NCBI RefSeq assembly: GCF_030915405.1
Contig: NZ_CP133262.1
Span: 744,001 to 808,000 of the forward strand
Reading direction: 5' to 3'
Length of the DNA: 64,000 nt
Origin: Neobacillus nitrireducens
Lineage (GTDB): Bacteria; Bacillota; Bacilli; Bacillales; Cytobacillaceae
Positions within the stretch are counted from its first letter, which is position 1, and every line of letters begins with the position of its first letter. This document shows positions 44,365-53,808 of the stretch, one piece after another. The position numbers and the translations under genes were made by a program. Under the pieces are notes generated by a model, which saw nothing but the letters and a program-made list of their open reading frames with translations, was not told the origin of the DNA and did not search any database.

Positions 44365-45606
44365 TTAGATACTGGATTTCTTTACTGTGCACTGGTCATT
44401 GGATAGTTGTATCCCAAGCGTTGCATTGCGTACCAATACAAAATAGGAAAGGAAAGCCAGAAAACTTGAGCCTAAAATGATGGCGCCCATCGGAACGCCT
44501 GTATACGCCCCTGCTATTCCCACAAGTGGAGCACTTAATGAGCCAAGTAAAAATGGCAATAATCCTAAAAGGGCTGAAGCACTGCCCGCAATATGTCCTT
44601 GTGTTTCAATCGCTAAAGTAAAAGATGTGGTTCCGATAATACTGATGGAAGTTATAAAGAAGAAAATAGGAATCACAACTGCAAAAAGTGGTGCGTTTAA
44701 TAGAAGAGCGATAAGTAAACCGGCACCGGCTAAATTAGCGATGGCTAAACCGATTTTTAAGAAAGTCCGCTCTGGAATGATGTCTGCAAAGCGGCCGACC
44801 AATTGACTTCCAATAATTAATGCTAATCCATTGGTCCCAAATAATAAACTAAATTGCTGCGGTGTAACTTCGTAAATATTCTGATAGACAAATGGAACTC
44901 CAGATACATAGGCAAAGATTCCTGCAGCAGTAAATCCTGAAGTTAGTGCGTATCCCATGAACGTTCGATCTCGGAATAAAGAACCAAAGTTGTTCATAAT
45001 TTGTGGTAAATTGCTTGGAACACGGTTTTCTGTTGGCAGAGTTTCTTCTAATTTTATAGCAACAGTGAAGAGTAACACCGCACCCACACAAGCTAACGCA
45101 ATAAAAACCCCATGCCAATTGGTAAAAGCAAGAATCCCCCCACCAGCAACCGGTGCAACAATCGGCCCGAGGTTACCTACTAATACCATCATCGTAAAGA
45201 ACTTGGTAAGTTCCCTCCCACTAAAGAGATCTCGAACAATCGCTCTAGAGATCACAAGTCCGCCGGCAGCAGCAAAGCCCTGGACAAATCGAGCGATGAT
45301 AAGGAAATAGATATTGGACGACACCGCACATGTGATAGAAGCAAGTAAGTACAAGCTGATAAAGATTAACAAGGGTTGTCGGCGGCCTTTTACATCACTT
45401 AAAGGACCAATCACCAATTGCCCTAATCCCAATCCTAATAAACAGGAGGTTAAACTAATTTGTACAAGGGAAGCCGTCGTATGAAAATCTTTTACAATCG
45501 TTGGAAAAGAAGGTAAATACGTATCGATGGTAAAAGGTCCTAACAGTCCCAGTGATCCTAGAAGTATGGCCAGCTGTATTCGTTTTTTTCCACTAGGTTT
45601 ATTCAA
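44365..45606 (-). CDS. Bcr/CflA-type MFS multidrug exporter
   Basis: 413 residues from TTG 45606 (AAAGG nine bases upstream); the much longer open frame upstream is not coding. Signatures: GPFTIDTYLPSFPTI near residue 22, FIGPLSDVKGRRQPL type loop (VIGPLSDVKGRRQPL), RFVQGFAAAGGLVISRAIVRDL, all diagnostic of Bcr/CflA drug efflux proteins. Probably exports bicyclomycin-like or other drugs with proton antiport. A symmetric operator lies between its -35 and -10 boxes (see 45679). Confidence 0.87.
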   Translation of the reverse strand: MNKPSGKKRIQLAILLGSLGLLGPFTIDTYLPSFPTIVKDFHTTASLVQISLTSCLLGLGLGQLVIGPLSDVKGRRQPLLIFISLYLLASITCAVSSNIYFLIIARFVQGFAAAGGLVISRAIVRDLFSGRELTKFFTMMVLVGNLGPIVAPVAGGGILAFTNWHGVFIALACVGAVLLFTVAIKLEETLPTENRVPSNLPQIMNNFGSLFRDRTFMGYALTSGFTAAGIFAYVSGVPFVYQNIYEVTPQQFSLLFGTNGLALIIGSQLVGRFADIIPERTFLKIGLAIANLAGAGLLIALLLNAPLFAVVIPIFFFITSISIIGTTSFTLAIETQGHIAGSASALLGLLPFLLGSLSAPLVGIAGAYTGVPMGAIILGSSFLAFLSYFVLVRNATLGIQLSNDQCTVKKSSI

Positions 45607-45678
45607 TGTCCATCGCCTTTCCCAAAAAAGAAGTATTTTTGCTCGTGCATTAATTTCGATTTCCAAAATAATAAATTT

Positions 45679-45709
45679 TATTATAACCTGAGCCATGCTC
45701 AGTGGTAAA
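45679..45709 (-). promoter_or_regulatory. Promoter with an inverted repeat inside the spacer
   Basis: Minus strand: TTTACC (-35, 45709-45704), 18-base spacer, TATAAT (-10, 45685-45680). The spacer contains CTGAGC-ATG-GCTCAG. A dyad between long-spaced boxes is the typical plan of MerR-type regulation, or of simple repression. Confidence 0.6.
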
Positions 45710-45937
45710 CAATTAATTTCCGTGGAAACGATTTCATTTTTCGCCCCTAGATGAAATCGAAACAGGAGGATGGTTCTGCACCGTCTCCCCCACCCCTTTT
45801 TCCAATGCAATAGGTTAAAAATAGAAACAAAAATTGTGCGTATTTAAAAAGGACCATTTATATATAGGCAAGTATCTATGCCTGCTTCAAAATGGACACA
45901 TAAACTAACTACGAAACAATTCGAGGAGGATTTAAAC

Positions 45938-48043
45938 ATGCAAAGATTATTCGGAATGGGATACGGAGGGTATCCCGGTATGGGTTTCGGAGGTTATGGA
46001 ATAGGATACGGCGGTTTCCCGAGAATGGGTTTCGGAGATTACAGAATGGGATACGGCGGTTTCCCCAGAATGGATTTCGGAGATAACAGAGTGGGATATA
46101 GCGGGTACCGGCCTATGTCTAGAATGATTGAGGTTACTTCATTTAATCTTTCGGCTTCTACCGTTGCCTTTCAAGGCAACAGAGTCCCTGGTTACACAAC
46201 CATTCAGTTGCAAACCAATGTGCCAACGCGCGGGTATCTTCTTCTCGTAGGGAATGGCCTACAAACAAAAATTAATTTATCGACTTTGGCCTATAAAACC
46301 GTACACAAAGTGGATTGGGTGCCATGGGATGATACGAAAAAAGCACCTCTTCCTGCAGGTATATACCAAATCAAAGGATATTTAACAGACCAGGAATACA
46401 ATCAAATGCAAGGATATCCGCTTGGGCAGCTCACCGTTGTCTCGGAATCAAATCCCAAGCCATTGATTGATGGTGTTTCTCCAAATCCAGCAGTGTTTTC
46501 ACCTAAATACGGACTAACACAAATAAACTCAGTCCAAATTCCGTTCAACTTAAACCGTCCTGCTGAAGTTCAGCTGACCATTCGTAATATGAACGGAGAT
46601 GAAATATATACCGGCAGCAAGGAAACCCTATCTCCTGGAAGCCATACAGTAAGCTGGAATGGCACAGATAAAACAGGAAGGATTGTAATGGATGGTAGTT
46701 ATGAGATTGTTTTTAAAACTATCGAAACAGCATATAACTATCCTTCCACAACACCGTTAACCTGGCGATCGGGCACGATTACAATCAAAGATGCCGATTA
46801 TTATATTCCGGTATCAAGATTAAAAGAAATTGTTACAGATGCTTCCTTCCAATCACCATCGTTTACTCCTGATGGAGATGGAATAAACGATAAGGTCACA
46901 GGACAATTTACACTGGCAGTACCTGCGAGATTATCCATTTATATCGCAAATGCTGCTGGAGCACATGCCGCTTTAGTTGTAAGTGAACAATCATTTGAAG
47001 CTGGTACTCACACGTTTGAATGGAATGGCTCAGACATCATGGGCGGAAAAGTACCAAACGGAAGCTACTACATCAAGTTGAATGTGATCGAAGGCCCAAA
47101 TAGCGGCTATATTACGTTTCCTAGCGCTGTGAGGGTGCAAAACATGTACGAAATCAAACCGATGCAGCCAGAAAAAAGAGTACGCGTCATCAGCGAAACA
47201 GCAAAAATGAGTGTTGATCCTGCAGGGCAAGGCTATACTGCTATAAAAGGAGACACTTTCCCGCTTATGTCGGAAGCGATAGAGAATGGAAAATACACCG
47301 TTCTTGTTAAAGAAGGGGTCACAGGAACAATCAGTGTGAGTGACGTTGAACTTGTCACTGAACCGTCTTCGACCAAGCCAACGACTGATTATATAGTCGT
47401 TAGTGGTGATACGCTTTGGAAGATTGCATCCAAGTTCAACACGACCAGCTCTGAAATTGTTACCTTGAATAACCTTGATCCAAGCAAATATCTATATGTA
47501 GGACAAAAATTAAAAGTCCCTGCGTCCTCATCTCAACAACCCGAACAGCCAGCGGCAACCATATATTCTGTAGTATCCGGTGATACGCTTTGGAAAATTG
47601 CTCAAAAATTCGGCGTAACTGCACAAGCCATTGTCGATGCCAATAAACTGGATCCAGCTGCATACCTTTATATTGGACAAAAACTAATCATTCCAGGAGT
47701 AGTGCAGCCCGTATTGCCAGCGGCAACCTCTTATTCTGTTGTATCCGGTGATACGCTTTGGAAAATTGCTCAAAAATTCGGCGTCACGGCACAAGCCATT
47801 GTCGATGCCAACAAACTGGATCCAACTGCATACCTTTATATTGGCCAAAAGCTAATCATTCCAGGAGTAGCGCAGCCCGAATTGCCAGTGACAACCACTT
47901 ATTCTGTTGTATCCGGTGATACGCTTTGGAAAATTGCTCAAAAATTCGGAGTGACGGCACAAGCCATTGTCGATGCCAATAAACTGGATCCAACTGCCTA
48001 CCTATATATTGGACAAAGGCTTATCATTCCATCAAAACAGTAA
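45938..48043 (+). CDS. Large FlgD-like/LysM protein with a Gly-Tyr-rich N terminus
   Basis: 701 residues from ATG 45938, seven bases after GAGGAGGA. Order: 60-residue GYGG/GFPRMGF-rich head with no signal peptide; beta-domain (about 65-175); two FlgD-Ig-like units (about 190-285 and 305-415) with LSPGSHTVSWNGTDKTGRIV and FEAGTHTFEWNGSDIMGGKV, the second led by FTPDGDGIND; an SH3-like unit (about 420-480); four C-terminal LysM domains (VVSGDTLWKIAQKFGVTAQA). LysM implies peptidoglycan binding; absence of a signal fits mother-cell expression onto the forespore, as for SafA-type coat proteins, which is inference. Confidence 0.8.
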   Translation: MQRLFGMGYGGYPGMGFGGYGIGYGGFPRMGFGDYRMGYGGFPRMDFGDNRVGYSGYRPMSRMIEVTSFNLSASTVAFQGNRVPGYTTIQLQTNVPTRGYLLLVGNGLQTKINLSTLAYKTVHKVDWVPWDDTKKAPLPAGIYQIKGYLTDQEYNQMQGYPLGQLTVVSESNPKPLIDGVSPNPAVFSPKYGLTQINSVQIPFNLNRPAEVQLTIRNMNGDEIYTGSKETLSPGSHTVSWNGTDKTGRIVMDGSYEIVFKTIETAYNYPSTTPLTWRSGTITIKDADYYIPVSRLKEIVTDASFQSPSFTPDGDGINDKVTGQFTLAVPARLSIYIANAAGAHAALVVSEQSFEAGTHTFEWNGSDIMGGKVPNGSYYIKLNVIEGPNSGYITFPSAVRVQNMYEIKPMQPEKRVRVISETAKMSVDPAGQGYTAIKGDTFPLMSEAIENGKYTVLVKEGVTGTISVSDVELVTEPSSTKPTTDYIVVSGDTLWKIASKFNTTSSEIVTLNNLDPSKYLYVGQKLKVPASSSQQPEQPAATIYSVVSGDTLWKIAQKFGVTAQAIVDANKLDPAAYLYIGQKLIIPGVVQPVLPAATSYSVVSGDTLWKIAQKFGVTAQAIVDANKLDPTAYLYIGQKLIIPGVAQPELPVTTTYSVVSGDTLWKIAQKFGVTAQAIVDANKLDPTAYLYIGQRLIIPSKQ
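47552..48043 (+). repeat. Three 168-bp repeats encoding LysM domains 2-4
   Basis: Units start at 47552, 47720 and 47888 (the last truncated at the stop). They are nearly identical at DNA level, so copy number may vary. Confidence 0.9.
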
Positions 48044-48050
48044 TAGTAAT

Positions 48051-48081
48051 AGGTAAGCGGACGTTACGATCCCGCTTACCT
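48051..48081 (+). terminator. Intrinsic terminator
   Basis: AGGTAAGCGG/CCGCTTACCT stem followed by TTTTC. Confidence 0.9.
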
Positions 48082-48165
48082 TTTTCATTCGATTTAAATT
48101 TCATGCTGTTAAATAAAAAAGCTGAATGATAAGGACTTTATCAAACAACTTTTTTTCACTTTTAT

Positions 48166-50073
48166 TTATTTTATATTTCCAATGCCACTTTTCTTCTGAT
48201 GCCTCTCCAGTAAAATCCGGTCCAGATACTTTGTGAATTCAGATTCACCGGAATACGACAAGCAGAGATATTCCTTCGCCCTTGTCATTCCTATATAAAA
48301 TAAAGAAACTTCTCTTTCTTTATCCTCTTCAAGGGGAAATGGCATGGAATCTACATTAACGATAAATACCGCTTGGAAATCGAGGCCTTTGCTGCTATCA
48401 ATGGTACTTATTTTAATCTTTCCATCTTCTTTTTCAAATGATCGCTTTGAAACGTCATTCTCCGTAATCCAGTAGTTTGGCAATCCCAATTCCGCTAACG
48501 AGCGTTTAATAAGATCGACAATCGGATATTTATGGGTACGCTTCACTCGGTAAAGGATTAACATCTCTTCCAGAGGAACCTTTTTCTCTTCATTCAGCTT
48601 TTTTATTTGTCGAGCCACCAATTTCATTTCATCAAAGAAATTTACTGCTTTAATGATTCCTGGCTCTGGTCCTTTACGTTTGGTGCTTTGTGGAGCAATG
48701 ATTTCACCATCCAGATTACGATTGACTACCTTATTCTTAAACATCGAATGCTCACGGTAAAAATCCCAAGCAAACTTAACGATTTGGGAGGTATTTCGAT
48801 AGTTAATTGACAGCACCTTTGACCTACCTTGAAAACTTAAACCAGTATCCTGTACGTAGGAACGTTTTCGCCTATAAATCGTTTGGGCCCGGTCCTCCAC
48901 CAATAATAAGGATTGAGTATCCGTATTTATAAGCAGGCTGACTAGGCGGAGCCAATCTGCATCAAAATCCTGCCCTTCATCTATCAAGATCGCATCATAG
49001 GAAGGAAGAATAGTTTCTTTCTTTTCAATCTTGTCGATAATACTTGATAGATTTTGCTCTCTAATCCTAAGATCATTCTTTAACCATGAATGAAAATTCC
49101 GAACGATAATGTTTTGATTACGCACGGCCTTTATGGTTGGGTCAAAATCAAATAAATCATCAGGCTCATTCATCATATGATTGATCATTTGCTGGATTGC
49201 ATTGGACAGAGAAATGTTATAACAAAGGATAAGAATCTTCCAATCGGGATTTTGTTTCGCCAACATCTTCGCCCGGCTGGCCAAAATAATCGTCTTTCCA
49301 CTTCCAGCCACTCCTCGGATCAATCGGTTCTTATCCCCAATCTGTTTCGCTAAATTCTCCTGATGCAGATCCATGGTTTTAATATCATGAAGAGAAAGCA
49401 GCAGTTGATCTTGGTATGGAACTGGTGCTTTAAATTCTGCACTAATCCGAACCTCTGGGAATAAGTGATACCGAATGGCATTAATGTCCTCCATCGAAAG
49501 AGATTCTTTTAAGCGGTATGGGACCACAAACATGTTGAGGATCTTCTCCATTAAAATTTCTTCTGAAAACTCATCTTTTTCAGGATCAATTTCATCTCTA
49601 GTAAAACAAAGATTAGGCTCAATAACAGAATACAATCCCTCTTTAATAAAGTCTTTGGAATACATTCGAGTAAAAACCACACCATGTCCGTATGGGAACT
49701 TTAATGAAAATTTATATTTCCCATCCAATTGAACAAGATTTTTGTCTTTTTTCAACATGTCTACCAGATGAAACATATTGTCTCTTGCTTGTTTCATTGG
49801 ACTTTTAATGATGGCTTGATCACCAGAAGTCGCTACAATATGCCATTCTTCATGGTTAATTTGCCAAAGCGTATTTTTAGTATAATCCTTCACTTCCAAC
49901 ACCAAAATACCGAGATCTGGTCCGATAATGACAAAATCAGGTCGTCTTCCTTGGATTTCCGGTTCAAAGTACACGATATAATCATCAGGGAGATAGGTTT
50001 TTAGTGTTCTGAAAAACAACCGTTCACCCGTTGTGGCAGTAGATCTAATGGTCTCGGGAATCGTAATCGCCAT
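48166..50073 (-). CDS. NERD-domain SF1 (UvrD-like) helicase
   Basis: 635 residues from the inner ATG (TTGGAG eight bases upstream). N-terminal NERD nuclease-like domain (RRPDFVIIGPDLGILVLEVKDY, D...E-x-K core), then a UvrD/Rep-type helicase: Walker A GVAGSGKT, Walker B ILIDEGQD, motif IV/V STIDSSKGLDFQAV, motif VI FYIGMTRAKEYL. Likely acts in DNA repair or defence; NERD-helicase fusions are widespread and poorly studied. Single gene. Confidence 0.88.
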   Translation of the reverse strand: MAITIPETIRSTATTGERLFFRTLKTYLPDDYIVYFEPEIQGRRPDFVIIGPDLGILVLEVKDYTKNTLWQINHEEWHIVATSGDQAIIKSPMKQARDNMFHLVDMLKKDKNLVQLDGKYKFSLKFPYGHGVVFTRMYSKDFIKEGLYSVIEPNLCFTRDEIDPEKDEFSEEILMEKILNMFVVPYRLKESLSMEDINAIRYHLFPEVRISAEFKAPVPYQDQLLLSLHDIKTMDLHQENLAKQIGDKNRLIRGVAGSGKTIILASRAKMLAKQNPDWKILILCYNISLSNAIQQMINHMMNEPDDLFDFDPTIKAVRNQNIIVRNFHSWLKNDLRIREQNLSSIIDKIEKKETILPSYDAILIDEGQDFDADWLRLVSLLINTDTQSLLLVEDRAQTIYRRKRSYVQDTGLSFQGRSKVLSINYRNTSQIVKFAWDFYREHSMFKNKVVNRNLDGEIIAPQSTKRKGPEPGIIKAVNFFDEMKLVARQIKKLNEEKKVPLEEMLILYRVKRTHKYPIVDLIKRSLAELGLPNYWITENDVSKRSFEKEDGKIKISTIDSSKGLDFQAVFIVNVDSMPFPLEEDKEREVSLFYIGMTRAKEYLCLSYSGESEFTKYLDRILLERHQKKSGIGNIK

Positions 50074-50303
50074 AATAACCGCTCCAAAATTTGCATTTTT
50101 CTCCATTATACTACAATTAGTGCAATCGTCCTAAATAATTACAGGGATTTGCTATATTACCAAACTATTACAAAACATTTTTCTACTAAAATAAACAAAA
50201 TTCCCCAAAGGTGTTGTTTTTTTCATATATTATTTTAATAATAGAATAGGAGTAAATTTTCATACATAGGACTTTAGAACTCAAGGGAATTGGAGTGAAA
50301 ACA

Positions 50304-50681
50304 TTGATTAAGGGTTTCATAGATAAATTATTAAAAACAACCCAAAAACCGCCGCAACCAGAGGTTAAATATGTTAATCATGCGGAAGTAGAGGCATTAG
50401 TGGAATTAAGGATTAAGGAGCATGCCGCATCACTTCAAAGGGCGACGAACAACCAAGAGGATCAAAAACAAACTATTGACCAAGAAGATTACACCCTAAC
50501 CCAAAAGCAGATGGAATACGCCCTCTCGTTAATTGAAAAGATTAAGCCGGAATTAGAACTAGCAGTTGATCCAGCACAATTGACTATTAAAGATCTAAAT
50601 AGATTAATTGCTTATAATCGTTATAAAAATAAGGGGACGCTTGTTAACTTGGTGAAAAAAGGAGTCCTGAGGAAAAGGTAA
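50304..50681 (+). CDS. Conserved hypothetical protein
   Basis: 125 residues from TTG 50304 (GGAG eight bases upstream; the GTG at 50295 overlaps that RBS). Basic N terminus, a coiled middle, and a C-terminal region (LTQKQMEYALSLIEKIKPEL, LTIKDLNRLIAYNRYKNK) that looks like a small helical DNA-binding-sized domain. Family not recognised. Confidence 0.65.
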   Translation: MIKGFIDKLLKTTQKPPQPEVKYVNHAEVEALVELRIKEHAASLQRATNNQEDQKQTIDQEDYTLTQKQMEYALSLIEKIKPELELAVDPAQLTIKDLNRLIAYNRYKNKGTLVNLVKKGVLRKR

Positions 50682-50720
50682 GGTTACACTGGAGCATATA
50701 CATAAGGAGACCAAGATGAA

Positions 50721-50744
50721 AAGCTGTCCTATCTCGGACAGCTT
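50721..50744 (+). terminator. Intrinsic terminator
   Basis: AAGCTGTCC/GGACAGCTT stem followed by TTTTGC. Confidence 0.88.
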
Positions 50745-50915
50745 TTTTGCAGAACTACAACTCTAATCCCTCTACTCCAACATTTTATTAGACTACTCAA
50801 TTAATTGTAGTTGTTTAGTATTTTGATCATAATTGTCTTCTCTACGATATAAACTGGACACTGGATATGTAACTATGCAAATAGGACTGTTTATCAGATC
50901 TTAATTTACTACAGA

Positions 50916-50950
50916 AGACATCCCCAAACCTAATGTGTTTGGGGATGTCT
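50916..50950 (-). terminator. 14-bp hairpin across the helicase stop codon
   Basis: AGACATCCCCAAAC (50916-50929) and its perfect complement (50937-50950) flank the stop codon of the PLD-helicase. Only TCT follows, so it may be a weak terminator or an RNA-stability element. Confidence 0.5.
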
Positions 50951-53368
50951 TGCCCTCCGTTCAAAATGATAATGAAGCCGGTATTCACAAATTTCTTTTG
51001 TCCAGTTGTATAGAACTTTTTCATCTTCTTTTAGTACTTCAAAATTCAACCTAAAAATATCATTCTCAAAAGTAATTAATCCTTTAGAGCTGCCACTCCA
51101 TTTTGTCATTGGCATCGTAGCTATCAGTTTGCTAACACCTTTTTCATCATAACTCCATAATTTTTTAGCACTTTTATCGGAAAAATCAATCCTTTTGCGG
51201 TGTTCTTTTTCCATTAGGAAATGATGAAAAAATGATGCAGCTTCTCTAGATGATATGGGCTGATTCCAATTCTCAGCTCCCCGCTCGAGCATCGCCAGTA
51301 AGATTACCATTTTATAGCTTTTTGCCATACCCGTTTTTTCTACTTCAACGAACCAATTTTCGTACCGGTTGTAGATTTCTATTTCCTGATCCGATAATTC
51401 ATCTGCCCATTGAAGAAATCCAAAGTATGAACTAAATTCCTGTCTGTATTGAGGTGAATCGGAGTCACCCTTTAAGTGCAATTCCAAATAGGATGGCCTT
51501 CTTCCAAGATCTCTTTTTAGATCCATGTAGTCAATGAATAACTTCTCTCTACGAGGCTGTCGCTTTCGGGACATTTCTTTAAACAGGTTAATGACATTTA
51601 CATCCAAATTTATTTCACAGTACAATGGCAGTGTAGGTTCAATAGTTCTAGTTTTCCCGTCATTTGATTGTGTATCGAATAGACTTAACTTTATATCTGC
51701 ATTTCGATAATTCCCAATTAAGTCAATGATGACACACGATTCTTTACCTGGATGCAAACGGAGTCCCCGACCGATTTGTTGGGTAAAAACGGTTAAAGAT
51801 TCAGTGGGTCTAACAAATAAAAGAGTATCGACTGCAGGTATATTAACCCCTTCATTAAACAGGTCCACTGTAAAAATAATGTCAATTTCACCACTTGAAA
51901 GTTGAGAACTAGCTTTAGTTCTGTTCAGACCCATTTGTTGCGAATGAAGACTACCGGTTCGATAACCATGATGATTAAAGTAATTTGATAAGAAGTCAGC
52001 CTGCCTAATGGATGAGCAAAAACCTAATGTCCTCGTTTGTTTATTATTCTCCCAGGCACGAAGTACTTTTAGAGCTAAATCTTCTCGTAACTGAGCTTGT
52101 AGTAATTCTTCTTCATCATAGCGATTACCCAGCCAAGGAATCTGACTATAATCGGTATCATCATATACACCGAAATATTGAAATGGCGCTAACCAGTTCC
52201 GATTTATGGCATCCAGGAAGTCTAAACGAAAAGCCACATTTCCATCACAAATCGCATATACATCTTTGTTATCATTACGATCAGGAGTCGCAGTAATTCC
52301 AAGAAGGAATCGTGGTCGGAAATATTCTAGAACCCTCTGGTAGGAATCAGCTGCAGAATGGTGAAACTCATCAATGATAATTAAATCAAACTCTTCTGGC
52401 TGGAAGATATTCAAATGCCTTTTCAGACTTAATGTATAAATGGAGGCAAAGATTGCATCAGCTTGGGCTTCATTTGTTTTTCCATTATAAATTCCATATT
52501 GTCTCTCAGGCATTATTTTCTTAAAAGAATCTCTAGCCTGATGAAGAATTTCTTCACGGTGAGCAATAAATAGGACCTTTTTAAAAGTTTGTGCAAAAAA
52601 GCCAGCCAAATAGGTTTTCCCTAACCCAGTGGCCATAACTACAAGAGCCTTATTATATTCTTCATCAAGAGTTTTGTTTAACTCCTCCAATGCCTCGACC
52701 TGAGCATATCTTGGTTGTATTTCCGCATATCCAACTGAGGGATCAAAAATTACACCTGGCTTTCCAGCAATCTCCTTCTTTACTGGCAGTATTAAATCTA
52801 ATTCTTCAATCTCCGTCCACTTTTGAACTAAATTTGGATATTTCCGTTGATATTCATCATAGCTTTTTCTATATTCTTCTATTGTTTCTTTATTTAAAGG
52901 CACGGTTTGATCTGAATAGAAAATTTTAAGAAACTCAGATTGTGCATCGTCAAACACTTGCTGCTCATCACTAACCAACAGGTTCCATTCCACACCATTA
53001 TGTAAAGCCGATTTTGATAAGTTAGAAGAACCAATAAACAAAACATCATGTTCATCGGATTGGAATAGGTATGCCTTAGGATGAAATGAAACACCATTAC
53101 TTTTCCAAATTCTAATATTTATACTTTGATCTATTGATAACAGCTCTTCCAAGGCTTTTGGTTGTGTAATGAATAAGTAATCCCCGGTACAGATTTTAAT
53201 ATCGGCACCGTTTTCCACAGCCTTTTTTAATGCATTACTTAAGTAATCAACACCTGACTTCATAACAAAGGAAGCTAGAATACAAATCGTGTTTGCATCT
53301 TCTAGATTTTCTATTAAATGATTGCCAAGGTTTTTAGTGATCAGTTGAACCTTACTCACCTTCAACAT
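50930..53368 (-). CDS. PLD-nuclease/DEAD-box helicase fusion
   Basis: About 812 residues. N-terminal phospholipase-D-type domain (1-170) with one HKD-like motif: FHPKAYLF (His97, Lys99) and FIGSSNLSKSAL. Then a superfamily 2 helicase: Walker A VVMATGLGKT, DEFH box IIIDEFHH, ITATPDR, and motif VI QQIGRGLR, followed by a 250-residue C-terminal region. Expected to translocate on nucleic acid and cut it. It follows the MazG-like gene directly (its start overlaps that gene's end region, no good RBS), so translation is probably coupled. Similar helicase-nuclease proteins occur in restriction and phage-defence loci. Confidence 0.85.
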   Translation of the reverse strand: MLKVSKVQLITKNLGNHLIENLEDANTICILASFVMKSGVDYLSNALKKAVENGADIKICTGDYLFITQPKALEELLSIDQSINIRIWKSNGVSFHPKAYLFQSDEHDVLFIGSSNLSKSALHNGVEWNLLVSDEQQVFDDAQSEFLKIFYSDQTVPLNKETIEEYRKSYDEYQRKYPNLVQKWTEIEELDLILPVKKEIAGKPGVIFDPSVGYAEIQPRYAQVEALEELNKTLDEEYNKALVVMATGLGKTYLAGFFAQTFKKVLFIAHREEILHQARDSFKKIMPERQYGIYNGKTNEAQADAIFASIYTLSLKRHLNIFQPEEFDLIIIDEFHHSAADSYQRVLEYFRPRFLLGITATPDRNDNKDVYAICDGNVAFRLDFLDAINRNWLAPFQYFGVYDDTDYSQIPWLGNRYDEEELLQAQLREDLALKVLRAWENNKQTRTLGFCSSIRQADFLSNYFNHHGYRTGSLHSQQMGLNRTKASSQLSSGEIDIIFTVDLFNEGVNIPAVDTLLFVRPTESLTVFTQQIGRGLRLHPGKESCVIIDLIGNYRNADIKLSLFDTQSNDGKTRTIEPTLPLYCEINLDVNVINLFKEMSRKRQPRREKLFIDYMDLKRDLGRRPSYLELHLKGDSDSPQYRQEFSSYFGFLQWADELSDQEIEIYNRYENWFVEVEKTGMAKSYKMVILLAMLERGAENWNQPISSREAASFFHHFLMEKEHRKRIDFSDKSAKKLWSYDEKGVSKLIATMPMTKWSGSSKGLITFENDIFRLNFEVLKEDEKVLYNWTKEICEYRLHYHFERRARHPQTH

Positions 53369-53371
53369 CAA

Positions 53372-53677
53372 TTAAGAAGATTTTTTCCTTAAAGCCCCCA
53401 CGTTTTCCGCCTTCCTTTGTCGAACTTCTTCTAGCTCGCTAAAAGATGCTCCATGACACTCTGCTAAAGCATGGATTATTTCCAATAAATCAGCTAGCTC
53501 CTCAATCGCATCATTGTCATTTTCGGCATAAAGGTATTCGTCAAGTTCTTCACGAGTCTTATTTCTTAGTTCTTTTATGTATTCTTGATTGTCTAATATT
53601 TTTGTAGAAAACCTTTTTCCTGTATTTTCGATGATTTCTGGTATACGGTCTCGAACCAGTTTGTTGTGCACGGGCAT
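53372..53677 (-). CDS. MazG-like nucleoside triphosphate pyrophosphohydrolase
   Basis: 101 residues. NKLVRDRIPEIIENTGKRF and the metal-binding E-x-x-E/E-x-x-D motifs (REELDEYL; AIEELADLLEIIHALAE) are those of the all-alpha NTP-PPase superfamily (MazG/PRA-PH), often annotated phosphoribosyl-ATP pyrophosphohydrolase-like. Such enzymes hydrolyse (d)NTPs to NMPs, usually as house-cleaning. It is the first gene of a two-gene unit with the PLD-helicase. It is not a histidine-biosynthesis gene by context. Confidence 0.85.
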   Translation of the reverse strand: MPVHNKLVRDRIPEIIENTGKRFSTKILDNQEYIKELRNKTREELDEYLYAENDNDAIEELADLLEIIHALAECHGASFSELEEVRQRKAENVGALRKKSS

Positions 53678-53808
53678 TTAAGGTACCTCCAATATTGAAA
53701 TAATACCTTTATTATATCGAACTTTGGAATAGATTAGGAACTATTAAAATGATAAACCTTGGGTTACTTTAGTACTTTAATGATTTTTGTACTACTTCAA
53801 AATATGGC

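Noticed and set aside
45607..45810. 68-residue N-terminal extension of the Bcr/CflA exporter
   Set aside because: It covers the promoter and operator; the TTG at 45606 has an RBS and matches the family start.
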